Below are positions 34,385 to 42,872 of a stretch of 64,000 bases of DNA, one piece after another; within the stretch, counting starts at the first letter, position 1, and every line of letters begins with the position of its first letter. The notes beneath the pieces were generated by a model that worked only from the letters and a program-made list of their open reading frames with translations, was not told the origin of the DNA and searched no databases. This stretch comes from Streptomyces canus (GTDB taxonomy: Bacteria; Actinomycetota; Actinomycetes; Streptomycetales; Streptomycetaceae), in NCBI RefSeq assembly GCF_030816965.1, contig NZ_JAUSYQ010000002.1:5181501-5245500 (forward strand). The letters run 5' to 3'. The position numbers were made by a program, and so were the translations under genes.

Positions 34385-35878
34385 ATGGACGACGCCTTGG
34401 AAGCCCGCAATCCACGCCGCTGGTGGATCCTGGTCGTGCTCTGCCTCAGCAGCCTGGTACTGGTCGTCGACAGCATGGCGCTGACCGTGGCGGTGCCGGT
34501 CATGACCGAGGAGATCGGGGCGAGCGCCCAGGACACCCAATGGATCCTGGACTCCTACATCCTGGTCTTCGCCGGCCTCCTGCTCACCTCCGGCAGCCTG
34601 GGCGACCGCTTCGGCCGCCGGAAGGTGATGCTGATCGGGCTCCTGCTCTTCGGGGCGGCCTCACTGGCCGCGACCTGGTGCACCACCCCCGGGGACGTGA
34701 TAGCCGTACGCGTCGCGATGGGCGTCGGCGGCGCCCTGATCATGCCGTCCACGCTCTCGATCCTCATCACCGTCTTCGACGAGGACGAGCGCGGCAAGGC
34801 GATGGCGGCCTGGAGCTCGGTGGCGATGCTCGGTCTGGTCGGCAGCCCGGTGCTCGGCGGCGTCCTGATCGACCACTTCTCCTGGCAGTCGATCTTCTAC
34901 CTGAACGTGCCGGTGGTGGCCCTGGCGATCGTCGCCGGCCTGACGCTGATGCCGGAGTCGAAGGCGCCCTGGCAGAAGGCCGACCCGCTGGGCGCCGTGC
35001 TGTCGGCGGCCGGGATGACCGCCCTCGTCTGGTGGATCATCGAGCTCCCCCAGCACGGGGTGTGGACGACCGCCCTCCCTGTGGCCCTGGTGTCCCTGAC
35101 CGGCTTCGTGATCTGGGAGAACGTCACGAAGTCCCCCATGGTCCCGCTGGTCCTCTTCAAGCACCGCGACTTCAGCGGCGGTTCGCTCTCGCTGGCCCTG
35201 GTCCAGACAGGCAACGGCGGTCTGCTGCTGGTGCTCACCCAGTACCTCCAGTTCGTGCTCGGCTACTCACCGGTCAAGGCGGGCCTGGCCTTCCTGCCCC
35301 TGGCGGTCACGGCCCTGCTGGGCAACGGCGTGGGCGTGAAGCTCGCCGCGAAGTACGGCAACCGGTGGGTGATCCTCGCAGGCATGCTGGTGATGGTGGC
35401 CTGCTTCGCCCTGCTGACCACGGTCACGGCGGACTCCGGGTTCACCGTCCCCGCCGTCGCGCTCGGGCTGCTCGGGCTCGGCGCGGGTCTGGCGATGCCG
35501 GCCGCGGTGGCGGCCCTGATGGGTACCATCCCCGAGGACAAAGCGGGCGTCGGCTCGGCCCTGAACGACACCGTCCAGCAGGCCGGCACCGCGCTGGGCA
35601 TCGCGATCCTCGGTTCGCTCCTGTCGAGCGGATTCGCCGGCCGGATGCCCGAGGGGACGCCGGAGCAGGCGAGGCACTCGATAGCCGCGGCGGTGGCCCT
35701 GAAGGATCCGGGGCTGGTCGCGGCGGCCCGCGAGGCCTTCACCGCCTCGATGTCCATGACCTTCACAGTCAGCGCGATCGGTGTCCTGGCGGCGGCGCTG
35801 CTGGCGACGCTGGTGATGCGGGACGACCGGCGGACACCGGAGAAGACGGCTGACCGGGAACCGGAGCTCGCCGCCTGA
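34385..35878 (+). CDS. MFS drug efflux transporter, DHA2 (EmrB/QacA) family
   Basis: This 497-residue exporter with about 14 membrane helices has family motifs in the first half: LTVAVPVMTEEIGASAQDTQ then WILDSYILVFAGLLLTSGSL, the GDRFGRRKVMLIG loop, and motif C-like GSPVLGGVLIDHFSWQSIF. It is proton-driven and probably expels antibiotics or other hydrophobic cations. ATG 34385 is 10 bases after a GGAGGGGAA ribosome site. It is controlled by the divergent TetR gene through three operator copies. A hairpin terminator follows the stop. Confidence 0.93.
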   Translation: MDDALEARNPRRWWILVVLCLSSLVLVVDSMALTVAVPVMTEEIGASAQDTQWILDSYILVFAGLLLTSGSLGDRFGRRKVMLIGLLLFGAASLAATWCTTPGDVIAVRVAMGVGGALIMPSTLSILITVFDEDERGKAMAAWSSVAMLGLVGSPVLGGVLIDHFSWQSIFYLNVPVVALAIVAGLTLMPESKAPWQKADPLGAVLSAAGMTALVWWIIELPQHGVWTTALPVALVSLTGFVIWENVTKSPMVPLVLFKHRDFSGGSLSLALVQTGNGGLLLVLTQYLQFVLGYSPVKAGLAFLPLAVTALLGNGVGVKLAAKYGNRWVILAGMLVMVACFALLTTVTADSGFTVPAVALGLLGLGAGLAMPAAVAALMGTIPEDKAGVGSALNDTVQQAGTALGIAILGSLLSSGFAGRMPEGTPEQARHSIAAAVALKDPGLVAAAREAFTASMSMTFTVSAIGVLAAALLATLVMRDDRRTPEKTADREPELAA

Positions 35879-35905
35879 CCTCTTCAGGGGGTGCGAGGTC
35901 TCGGA

Positions 35906-35935
35906 GAAGCCTGGAGGGAATGTCCTCCGGGCTTC
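35906..35935 (+). terminator. terminator after the MFS exporter
   Basis: GAAGCCTGGAGG (35906-35917) pairs with CCTCCGGGCTTC (35924-35935), with one T-G wobble and a 6-base loop. Confidence 0.78.
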
Positions 35936-35955
35936 TGCCGTTAGAGGTGGCAGAA

Positions 35956-35971
35956 AGTTCAATGCTCAACT
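35956..35971. promoter_or_regulatory. inverted repeat in the pirin promoter
   Basis: AGTTCAATGCTCAACT has symmetric outer positions (AGTT-N-A-N4-T-N-AACT), the size and base composition of MarR-family sites. It overlaps the likely -10 TAAACT of the pirin gene. The regulator is unknown. Confidence 0.5.
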
Positions 35972-35998
35972 AAACTCGAACCACAAGGAGGTACCGAC

Positions 35999-36970
35999 AT
36001 GCCTGCAGTGACTGTCGACAACCCGCTGACCCTGCCTCGCGTGGCCGCGACGGCGGACGCGGTGGCCCGTCCCGTCCTCGGCGTGACCACGGCGCCGAGT
36101 GGCTTCGAGGGCGAGGGCTTCCCCGTGCGACGGGCGTTCGCCGGGATCCATTACCGACACCTCGACCCGTTCATCATGATGGACCAGATGGGCGAGGTGG
36201 ACTACGCGCCGGGAGAGCCGAAGGGGACCCCCTGGCACCCGCACCGCGGCTTCGAGACCGTCACCTACATCATCGACGGGATCTTCGACCACCACGACTC
36301 CAACGGTGGTGGCGGCACCATCACCAACGGCGACACCCAGTGGATGACGGCCGGTTCCGGGCTCCTCCACATCGAGGCTCCGCCGGAGGCGCTCGTCATG
36401 TCCGGCGGTCTCTTCCACGGCCTCCAGCTGTGGGTGAACCTGCCGGCCAAGGACAAGATGATGGCGCCGCGGTACCAGGACATCCGGGGTGGCCATGTGC
36501 AGCTCCTGTCGACCCCCGACGGTGGCGCGCTCCTCCGTGTCATCGCGGGTGAGCTGGACGGTCACCAGGGCCCCGGTATCACCCACACCCCGATCACGAT
36601 GATCCATGCGACGGTGGCACCCGGCGCCGAACTCACACTCCCGTGGCGTGAGGACTTCAACGGACTGGCGTACGTGCTGGCGGGTCGCGGTTCGGTGGGT
36701 GCGGAGCGCCGGCCGATCCACCTGGGCCAGACGGCGGTCTTCGGAGCCGGCGGCTCCCTGACGGTCCGCGCGGACGAGAAGCAGGACTCCCACACGCCGG
36801 ACATGGAGGTCGTGCTGCTGGGCGGACAGCCGATCCGCGAACCGATGGTGCACTACGGTCCGTTCGTCATGAACACCCGTGAGGAGTTGCAGCAGGCGTT
36901 CGACGACTTCCAGAAGGGACGGCTGGGGACGATCCCGGCGGTGCACGGAATGACTGAGGGCGGGCTGTAA
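35999..36970 (+). CDS. pirin family protein
   Basis: This 323-residue two-cupin-domain protein of the pirin family has the N-terminal metal site ligands HPHRGFETVTYIIDG (His-His) and the HIEAPPEALVMSGG segment, in which His and Glu complete the set. It also has GLFHGLQLWVNLPAKDKMM. Pirins variously act as quercetin dioxygenases or redox-sensing regulators; in Streptomyces a pirin is reported to moderate acyl-CoA dehydrogenase activity. ATG 35999 follows AAGGAGG at ideal spacing. A MarR-like palindrome in the promoter suggests redox or phenolic control. The terminator is shared with the convergent BRO-N remnant. Confidence 0.92.
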   Translation: MPAVTVDNPLTLPRVAATADAVARPVLGVTTAPSGFEGEGFPVRRAFAGIHYRHLDPFIMMDQMGEVDYAPGEPKGTPWHPHRGFETVTYIIDGIFDHHDSNGGGGTITNGDTQWMTAGSGLLHIEAPPEALVMSGGLFHGLQLWVNLPAKDKMMAPRYQDIRGGHVQLLSTPDGGALLRVIAGELDGHQGPGITHTPITMIHATVAPGAELTLPWREDFNGLAYVLAGRGSVGAERRPIHLGQTAVFGAGGSLTVRADEKQDSHTPDMEVVLLGGQPIREPMVHYGPFVMNTREELQQAFDDFQKGRLGTIPAVHGMTEGGL

Positions 36971-36989
36971 GTCCGGTACGGAACGACGC

Positions 36990-37028
36990 AGGCCCGAAGC
37001 CGCAACTTTGTTGTGCGGCTTCGGGCCT
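36990..37028. terminator. bidirectional terminator after pirin
   Basis: A perfect 15-bp stem AGGCCCGAAGCCGCA (36990-37004) pairs with TGCGGCTTCGGGCCT (37014-37028) over a 9-base loop. Confidence 0.92.
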
Positions 37029-37041
37029 GTCTGCGTAGGTG

Positions 37042-37435
37042 CTACCGGGCTGTGCAGCCTGCCGGAGCGAGGTGGGCGGCCACCGTGTGGATGTCCTCGG
37101 TGACGACGACGTTCCTGGTCCTCCAGTTGATCAGGAGTTGCTCGGGCGTCAACTCCGGAGCCTGGACGGGCCGGGCGCGGTCTGTGGGGCGTCGGAGGGT
37201 CTGGGCGATGTCGCGCAGCACCTCGACGATCGCGGTCTGGCTGTTGTCCTGGGCCACGGCCAGGGCCGCCAGTCCGGCGGCCGCCGCCCTGCGGCCCCGC
37301 CAGCCACCGGGAGTAGGAGCCGTCGCGCTGGATGGTGGCGATGACTTCGGAGACCCACGCCTTGAAGGGCTGGGACTCCAGCTTCGTGCAGCCGCTGACC
37401 AGTCGGATCAGGCCCTGGAGATCCACGAGCTTCAC
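37042..37435 (-). pseudogene. remnant of a BRO-N domain DNA-binding protein
   Basis: From GTG 37435 the frame reads VDLQGLIRLVSGCTKLESQP then FKAWVSEVIATIQRDGSYS, the C-terminal half of a BRO-N (phage antirepressor-like) domain. The frame then shifts. The second frame reads ALAVAQDNSQTAIVEVLRDI and LTPEQLLINWRTRNVVVTED then IHTVAAHLAPAG. It stops early where homologues, as I recall them, continue with a winged-helix domain. The start of BRO-N, the middle and the end are missing. The two parts are unmistakably one gene type in Streptomyces, but the product cannot be functional. Confidence 0.68.
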
Positions 37436-37516
37436 GTCTCGTCGTCACTCCCGACCTGCGTTCCGTACCCGCGCCCCCGTCGATTCAGTCGGTGTCGTGC
37501 GCGAGCTGCGGGAGTG

Positions 37517-39670
37517 CTATTCGCCGGGCTCCCCGGAGGACTCGTAGAGCTCGAACCAGATGCTCTTGCCCTCCCCCTGGGGGTCCACCCCCCACAGGTC
37601 CGCGAGCAGTTCGATCAGCATCAGGCCGCGGCCCGAGGAGGCCAGTTCGCCGGGGCGGCGCTTGTGCGGGAGATCGTCGCTGGTGTCGGTGACCTCGATG
37701 CGCATCCGCCGGTCGCCCGCCTCACCGCGGACCTCGGCGAGCAGCAGCGCGTCCGCGTCGGTGTGGACCAGGACGTTGGTCAGCATCTCGGACAGCAGCA
37801 GGACCGCCGAGTCGACCTGGTCGGCCGAGGGCCAGTCGTGCAGCAGTTCGCGCAGTTGCCGGCGGGCCACCCCGACCCGTTCCGGTTCCGCCTGGGCGAC
37901 CGAGAGCATCGTGCGGCGGACCGGCGGCGCCGTGAGGGCCGTGTCTCCGCAGCCGCAGCCCTCCCCCTGCCGGCACAGCAGCAGGACCGCGATGTCGTCC
38001 TCGCGGCGGTCGGCGAGGGGGCCGGTGGTGTGGTGGGAGGAGGGGCCGTGGACGGCCTGGACCAGGGCGTCGGCGAGTTCCTCAAGGCCGCCGTCGTGGC
38101 TCTCCAGGATGGTGCGGATGCGCTTCCAGCCGGTCTCGAAGTCGTGGCCGCCGGTCTCGATCAGCCCGTCGGTGCACAGCATGAGCGTCTCGCCGGGCTC
38201 CAGGACGATCCGGGTCGTGGGGTAGTCGGCGTCCGGGTCGATCCCCAGCGGGAGGCCGCCTTCGGTGTGGCGGGCCAGGACCGTGCCGTCGGCCATGCGG
38301 ATCGCCGGGTCGGGATGCCCGGCCCGCGCCACCTCCAGGACGCCGGTCGCCGGATCGGCCTCGACGTACAGGCAGGTCGCGAAGCGCGTGTCGGAGGGGT
38401 CGTCGACGCCGTACGTCATGCCGTTCAGGAAGCGTGAGGCGCGGGAGAGGACCGCGTCGGGGCGGTGGCCCTCGGCGGCGTAGGCGCGCAGGGCGATCCG
38501 GAGCTGGCCCATGAGGCCCGCCGCCCGCACGTCATGGCCCTGGACGTCCCCGATGACCAGGGCGAACCGTCCTCCCCCGGACTTCGTCCGGGAGGTGCCC
38601 CCGGGCAGCGGGATCATGTCGTACCAGTCACCGCCGACCTGGAGGCCGCCGCCGGTGGGGACATAGCGGGCGGCGACGGTCATGCCGGGTATCTCGGGGC
38701 CGAGGGTGGGGAGCATCGAGCGCTGGAGGCCGTCGGTCAGCTCGCGCTCCGATTCGGCGAGGCCCGCGCGGGACAGGGCCTGGGCCAGCATCCGTGCCAC
38801 CGTCGTGAGCACCGAGCGCTCGTCCGGTGTGAACGCGACAGGGTAGGCGAAGCCCGCCATCCACGCACCCATCGTGCGGCCGGCCACCGTCAGCGGCAGG
38901 AACGCCCAGGACTGGCGGTCGAAGCGCTGGGCGAGCGGCCAGGTGACCGGATAGCGGGAGCGGTAGGCCTCGGGGCTGGAGAGATAGACGGCGCGGCCGG
39001 TGCGCACGACTTCGGCGGCCGGGTAGTCCGTCTCCAGGGACATGTGGGAGAAGGGGCTCTCGTCCCCGGGCTGCTGTCCGTGGTGGCCGATGATCGTCAG
39101 ACGGTCGCCCTCGACGCCGAAGACGGCCAGGCCGTCGGGGCTGAAGCCCGGCATGGACAGGCCCGCGGCCACCCGCAGCACCTCGGCGGTGGAGCGGGCC
39201 TCGGCCAGGGCGCGGCCCGCGTCCAGCAGGAAGGCCTCACGGGAGCGCCGCCAGTCACCGGTGACCGCGGTGCGTCCGGCGGGGGTGCCGGGCACCGGCT
39301 CGGTGACCTCCTGGAGCGTGCCGATCAGCTGGAACGACTTCTTCTCCGCGTCGTACGACGGCTTGGAGCGGCTGCGCACGGTACGGATCACCCGGCCCCG
39401 CTCGTCCATGATCCTGACCCGGACCTCGGCGAGTGTGTCCTCGGCGACGGCGAGCCCGACGACGCTGATGATCTCGTTCCAGTCGACCGGGTGGAGACGG
39501 GCGCGGGCCTGGGCCTCTGTGAGGGTGGTCCGTTGGGCGGGCAGCTCGAGCAGCCGAGCTGCCTCGGCATCGACCGTGACCAGCTCGGTGTCGGTGTTCC
39601 AGTGCCACAGGCCGGTCGCGAGGGCGGTGAGGATGTCCCCCACGGCGGGCAGGGGCTCACCAGTGCGCAT
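37517..39670 (-). CDS. PAS-GAF-PP2C (SpoIIE)-HATPase signalling phosphatase
   Basis: This 717-residue RsbU-like signal protein has a PAS domain (about 1-125), GAF domain (about 140-305), PP2C/SpoIIE phosphatase (about 325-560) and a C-terminal anti-sigma-type HATPase (about 590-710). The phosphatase shows the metal acids in VGGDWYDMIPLPGG and IGDVQGHDVRAAG, and TDGLIETGG. The HATPase has the N-box SEMLTNVLVH and SGRGLMLIELLADLW. It probably dephosphorylates an anti-anti-sigma factor and phosphorylates or binds another, a fused partner-switch common in streptomycetes. A short palindromic repeat (38571-38595) is inserted in frame and adds GTSRTKSGG between the phosphatase motifs. It is divergent from aspS, with parS between. 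Confidence 0.9.
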   Translation of the reverse strand: MRTGEPLPAVGDILTALATGLWHWNTDTELVTVDAEAARLLELPAQRTTLTEAQARARLHPVDWNEIISVVGLAVAEDTLAEVRVRIMDERGRVIRTVRSRSKPSYDAEKKSFQLIGTLQEVTEPVPGTPAGRTAVTGDWRRSREAFLLDAGRALAEARSTAEVLRVAAGLSMPGFSPDGLAVFGVEGDRLTIIGHHGQQPGDESPFSHMSLETDYPAAEVVRTGRAVYLSSPEAYRSRYPVTWPLAQRFDRQSWAFLPLTVAGRTMGAWMAGFAYPVAFTPDERSVLTTVARMLAQALSRAGLAESERELTDGLQRSMLPTLGPEIPGMTVAARYVPTGGGLQVGGDWYDMIPLPGGTSRTKSGGGRFALVIGDVQGHDVRAAGLMGQLRIALRAYAAEGHRPDAVLSRASRFLNGMTYGVDDPSDTRFATCLYVEADPATGVLEVARAGHPDPAIRMADGTVLARHTEGGLPLGIDPDADYPTTRIVLEPGETLMLCTDGLIETGGHDFETGWKRIRTILESHDGGLEELADALVQAVHGPSSHHTTGPLADRREDDIAVLLLCRQGEGCGCGDTALTAPPVRRTMLSVAQAEPERVGVARRQLRELLHDWPSADQVDSAVLLLSEMLTNVLVHTDADALLLAEVRGEAGDRRMRIEVTDTSDDLPHKRRPGELASSGRGLMLIELLADLWGVDPQGEGKSIWFELYESSGEPGE
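38571..38595. repeat. palindromic element inserted in frame in the phosphatase gene
   Basis: CCCGGAC (38576-38582), loop TTC, GTCCGGG (38586-38592), flanked by CCTCC and AGG, form a hairpin. The encoded loop TSRTKSGGG interrupts a normally short turn (PLPGG-RFALVIGD). The same kind of element occurs at 17917. Confidence 0.75.
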
Positions 39671-39765
39671 TGCCCCACTTTAAGAACAGGAGTTCCCGGA
39701 GTGCCACTGTTGGCCGAGTCGTAATGGTGGGAGGCGGTCCTGGGGGCCCCGGTAGGCTTGGGGGA

Positions 39766-39779
39766 GTTTCACGTGAAAC
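39766..39779. other. parS: parS site (ParB binding site), copy 2
   Basis: GTTTCACGTGAAAC is identical to the site at 2984 and lies in the 142-base gap between the phosphatase gene and aspS, 33 bases before the aspS ATG. It may double as part of the aspS 5' region. The two sites are 36.8 kb apart. Confidence 0.93.
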
Positions 39780-39812
39780 AAACCCCGATCCGCGAAGGCT
39801 GGATGAACGACG

Positions 39813-41576
39813 ATGCATCGGTACAGGTCCCACACCTGCGGCGAGCTCCGCTCCTCTGACGTCGGCACCGACGTCCGACTGAGTGGCTGGCTGCACAATC
39901 GGCGCGACCTGGGCGGCATCCTCTTCATCGATCTGCGCGATCACTACGGCATCACGCAGCTGGTCGCCCGGCCGGGCACGCCCGCCTACGAGGCTCTCGA
40001 CAAGCTGACCAAGGAGTCGACGGTCCGCGTCGACGGCAAGGTCGTCTCCCGCGGTACCGAGAACGTCAACGCGGACCTGCCCACCGGTGAGATCGAGGTC
40101 GAGGTCGGCGAGGTGGAGCTGCTCGGCGCGGCCGCCCCGCTGCCGTTCACGATCAACACCGAGGACGGGGTCAACGAGGAGCGGCGCCTGGAGTACCGCT
40201 TCCTCGACCTGCGCCGCGAGCGCATGCACAAGAACATCATGCTGCGTACGGCGGTGATCTCCGCGATCCGTCACAAGATGACGGCGCTGGGCTTCAACGA
40301 GATGGCGACCCCGATCCTGTCGGCGACCTCCCCCGAGGGCGCCCGCGACTTCGTGGTCCCCTCCCGGCTGAACCCGGGCAAGTTCTACGCGCTCCCCCAG
40401 GCGCCGCAGCAGTTCAAGCAGCTGCTGATGATCTCCGGCTTCGACCGCTACTTCCAGATCGCGCCCTGCTTCCGTGACGAGGACGCGCGCGCGGACCGCT
40501 CGCCGGGCGAGTTCTACCAGCTCGACGTCGAGATGAGCTTCGTCGAGCAGGAGGACGTCTTCCAGCCGATCGAGAAGCTCATGACCGAGCTGTTCGAGGA
40601 GTTCGGCAACGGCCGTCACGTCACTTCTCCCTTCCCGCGGATCCCGTTCCGCGAGGCGATGCTGAAGTACGGCTCCGACAAGCCGGACCTGCGCGCCCAG
40701 CTGGAGCTCGTCGACATCACCGACGTCTTCGAGGGCTCGGAGTTCAAGGCGTTCGCCGGCAAGCACGTGCGTGCGCTGGCGGTGCCGGACGTCTCCGCGC
40801 AGCCGCGGAAGTTCTTCGACCAGCTCGGCGACTTCGCGGTCTCGCAGGGCGCCAAGGGCCTGGCCTGGGTCCGTGTGACCGAGGACGGGTCCCTCACCGG
40901 CCCGATCGCGAAGTTCCTCACCGAGGAGAACGTCGCCGAGCTGACCAAGCGCCTGTCGCTGGCCGCCGGTCACGCCGTGTTCTTCGGCGCGGGCGAGTTC
41001 GACGAGGTCTCGAAGATCATGGGCGCGGTGCGGGTCGAGGCCGCCAAGCGTGCCGGGCACTTCGAGGAGGGCGTGTTCCGGTTCTGCTGGATCGTCGACT
41101 TCCCGATGTACGAGAAGGACGAGGAGACCGGCGCGATCGACTTCTCGCACAACCCGTTCTCCATGCCGCAGGGCGGTCTTGAGGCCTTGGAGACCCAGGA
41201 CCCGCTGGACATCCTGGGCTGGCAGTACGACATCGTCTGCAACGGCGTCGAGCTGTCCTCCGGCGCGATCCGGAACCACGAACCCGAGATCATGCTCAAG
41301 GCGTTCGAGATCGCGGGCTACGACCGTGAGACCGTCGAGGAGAAGTTCGCCGGCATGCTGCGCGCGTTCCGCTTCGGCGCCCCGCCGCACGGCGGTATCG
41401 CCCCGGGTGTCGACCGCATCGTGATGCTCCTCGCGGACGAGCCGAACATCCGCGAGACCATCTCCTTCCCGCTCAACGGCAACGCCCAGGACCTGATGAT
41501 GGGCGCGCCGACGGAGCTGGAGGAGGCCCGGCTGCGGGAACTGCACCTGTCGGTGCGCAAGCCGCAGCCGAAGTAG
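39813..41576 (+). CDS. aspS: aspartyl-tRNA synthetase
   Basis: This 587-residue class II synthetase charges tRNA-Asp, or tRNA-Asp and tRNA-Asn if a GatCAB pathway exists. It has the OB-fold anticodon domain at the N-terminus ([40 protein letters not shown]). Class II motif 2 is [20 protein letters not shown] then [11 protein letters not shown] bacterial GAD insertion lies in the middle, and motif 3 is [13 protein letters not shown]. Length and domain order match bacterial AspRS. ATG 39813 ([12 protein letters not shown]) is the usual start. A parS site lies immediately upstream and a strong terminator follows. Confidence 0.97.
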   Translation: MHRYRSHTCGELRSSDVGTDVRLSGWLHNRRDLGGILFIDLRDHYGITQLVARPGTPAYEALDKLTKESTVRVDGKVVSRGTENVNADLPTGEIEVEVGEVELLGAAAPLPFTINTEDGVNEERRLEYRFLDLRRERMHKNIMLRTAVISAIRHKMTALGFNEMATPILSATSPEGARDFVVPSRLNPGKFYALPQAPQQFKQLLMISGFDRYFQIAPCFRDEDARADRSPGEFYQLDVEMSFVEQEDVFQPIEKLMTELFEEFGNGRHVTSPFPRIPFREAMLKYGSDKPDLRAQLELVDITDVFEGSEFKAFAGKHVRALAVPDVSAQPRKFFDQLGDFAVSQGAKGLAWVRVTEDGSLTGPIAKFLTEENVAELTKRLSLAAGHAVFFGAGEFDEVSKIMGAVRVEAAKRAGHFEEGVFRFCWIVDFPMYEKDEETGAIDFSHNPFSMPQGGLEALETQDPLDILGWQYDIVCNGVELSSGAIRNHEPEIMLKAFEIAGYDRETVEEKFAGMLRAFRFGAPPHGGIAPGVDRIVMLLADEPNIRETISFPLNGNAQDLMMGAPTELEEARLRELHLSVRKPQPK

Positions 41577-41588
41577 GCGGCATTGTCC

Positions 41589-41626
41589 GAAGGGGCCCGA
41601 AACCGACGCCGGTTTCGGGCCCCTTC
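41589..41626 (+). terminator. terminator after aspS
   Basis: A perfect 16-bp stem GAAGGGGCCCGAAACC (41589-41604) pairs with GGTTTCGGGCCCCTTC (41611-41626) over GACGCC. Confidence 0.93.
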
Positions 41627-41702
41627 GCATGCGGCCCCGCGCGCAGCAAGCCACAGTCCGCTCCCATGCCGAGGACAGTCTTCTTACCTAACTTCGCTTG
41701 TC

Positions 41703-42484
41703 ATGACGGGAAACCAGCCGCAACACAAGAAGGACCTGACGCGGCGCAAGGTCGTCGTCGCCGGAGCGGGCGCGGCCGTGGCGGTGGGTGCGGGCGGCAC
41801 CCTCGCCGCGTCGGGTGCGTTCGCGGGCGAGACGAGCACGAGCGCCGCCGCGAGCAGCAGTTCCACCGCGTCGGAGGCCTGCTACAAGCTCACCTCGCCG
41901 CCGTCGACATCTGGCACTGCGATGCGCTCGGCATCTACTCGGGTTACGAGTCCTCGTCGACCGGCGGCGGCACCGCCCCGACCGACGCGCCCTCGGGCAC
42001 GCCGAGCGGTACCCCGACGGGTGAGCCGCCGTCGGGCGCGCCGACCGGTGGCACCGGTGGCGGCGTCCACCAGGACCCCACCGACGACGAGCGCTATCTG
42101 CGCGGCACCTGGAAGACGGACAAGCACGGCCAGGTCACCTTCAGGACGATCTTCCCGGGCTGGTACCGGGGCCGTTGTGTGCACATCCACACCAAGGTGC
42201 ACGTCAACGGCGAGTGGACGGACGCCGGTTACGAGGGCGGCAACACCTGCCACACCGGCCAGTTCTTCTTCGACGAGGAGTCCGTGCTGGCCTCTGCCGA
42301 GGTCGAGCCGTACTCGACCAGCACCACCGCGCGCACCACGCTCACCGAGGACACGATCTACGACCAGAGCGGCACCACCGGCGGCCTGCTCAAGCTGAAG
42401 TACAACAAGAAGAACATCGCCAAGGGCGTCATCGGCTCCCTCACGATGGGCGTCGACCCGGAGGCGACGAACGACAACAATTGA
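41703..42484 (+). pseudogene. intradiol dioxygenase gene broken by internal deletion
   Basis: The first frame from ATG 41703 gives a twin-arginine-like signal (LTRRKVVVAGAGAAVAVGAG) and SEACYKLTS. The second frame resumes as AAVDIWHCDALGIYSGYESS and continues to the normal end with FRTIFPGWYRGRCVHIHTKV. In intact relatives about 45 residues, including EQTEGPYY and the strand before VDIWHCD, lie between these parts. Here they are missing and the frame changes at about 41905. Iron ligands Tyr, Tyr, His, His downstream survive. The Ser/Pro/Gly insert after YESS is normal for this family. A related intact lipoprotein gene is at 32011. Confidence 0.82.
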
Positions 42485-42507
42485 GGTAACTCCGCGACCA
42501 CGTACGA

Positions 42508-42537
42508 GGCGCCCGGGACGGTGAAGTCCCGGGCGCC
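42508..42537. terminator. terminator after the broken dioxygenase gene
   Basis: GGCGCCCGGGAC (42508-42519) pairs with GTCCCGGGCGCC (42526-42537) over GGTGAA; the flanks GAG/CTC extend it with one bulge. It also faces the FG-GAP remnant. Confidence 0.85.
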
Positions 42538-42556
42538 CTCGTCGTGCGTGGCGGGG

Positions 42557-42861
42557 TCAGATCACCCAGAGCAGTCCGTTGCCGCCCAGGAGCGTGCCGT
42601 TGCCCCGGAAGTGAGGCCCACGGAAGCGGCCGTGAACATCTTGCTGCCGGTGGCCGTGGGCCGGGTGGAGCCGCCGGGGAAGACCGAGACCGCTCCGGTG
42701 AAGTTGTTCTCACCGGCCGCACCGACGAACAGCTCCGGTCTGCCGTCCTTGTTGAAGTCGCCCGGTACGCCCCCGTGTACCGCGGCCGCCGGTGTGGCCG
42801 GCAACAACGCGACCACCGTCATGCTCGCGGCCACCAGGGCGGCCGCACTCCATCTGCGGAT
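42557..42861 (-). pseudogene. remnant of a secreted FG-GAP protein, start codon lost
   Basis: The minus strand reads RRWSAAALVAASMTVVALLP then ATPAAAVHGG, a signal peptide. One FG-GAP core follows (GDFNKDGRPELFVGAAGENN), then SRTFTAAS-like residues, and after a frame change GNGTLLGGNGLLWVI and stop (42557). The ribosome site AGGGGGA is in place, but the expected start codon reads ATC at 42861-42859. Only one of the usual six or seven repeats is present. It lies 11 bases downstream of the large FG-GAP gene. A start at an internal GTG is possible, but the frame change still breaks the end. Confidence 0.62.
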
Positions 42862-42872
42862 GTGAACTCCCC

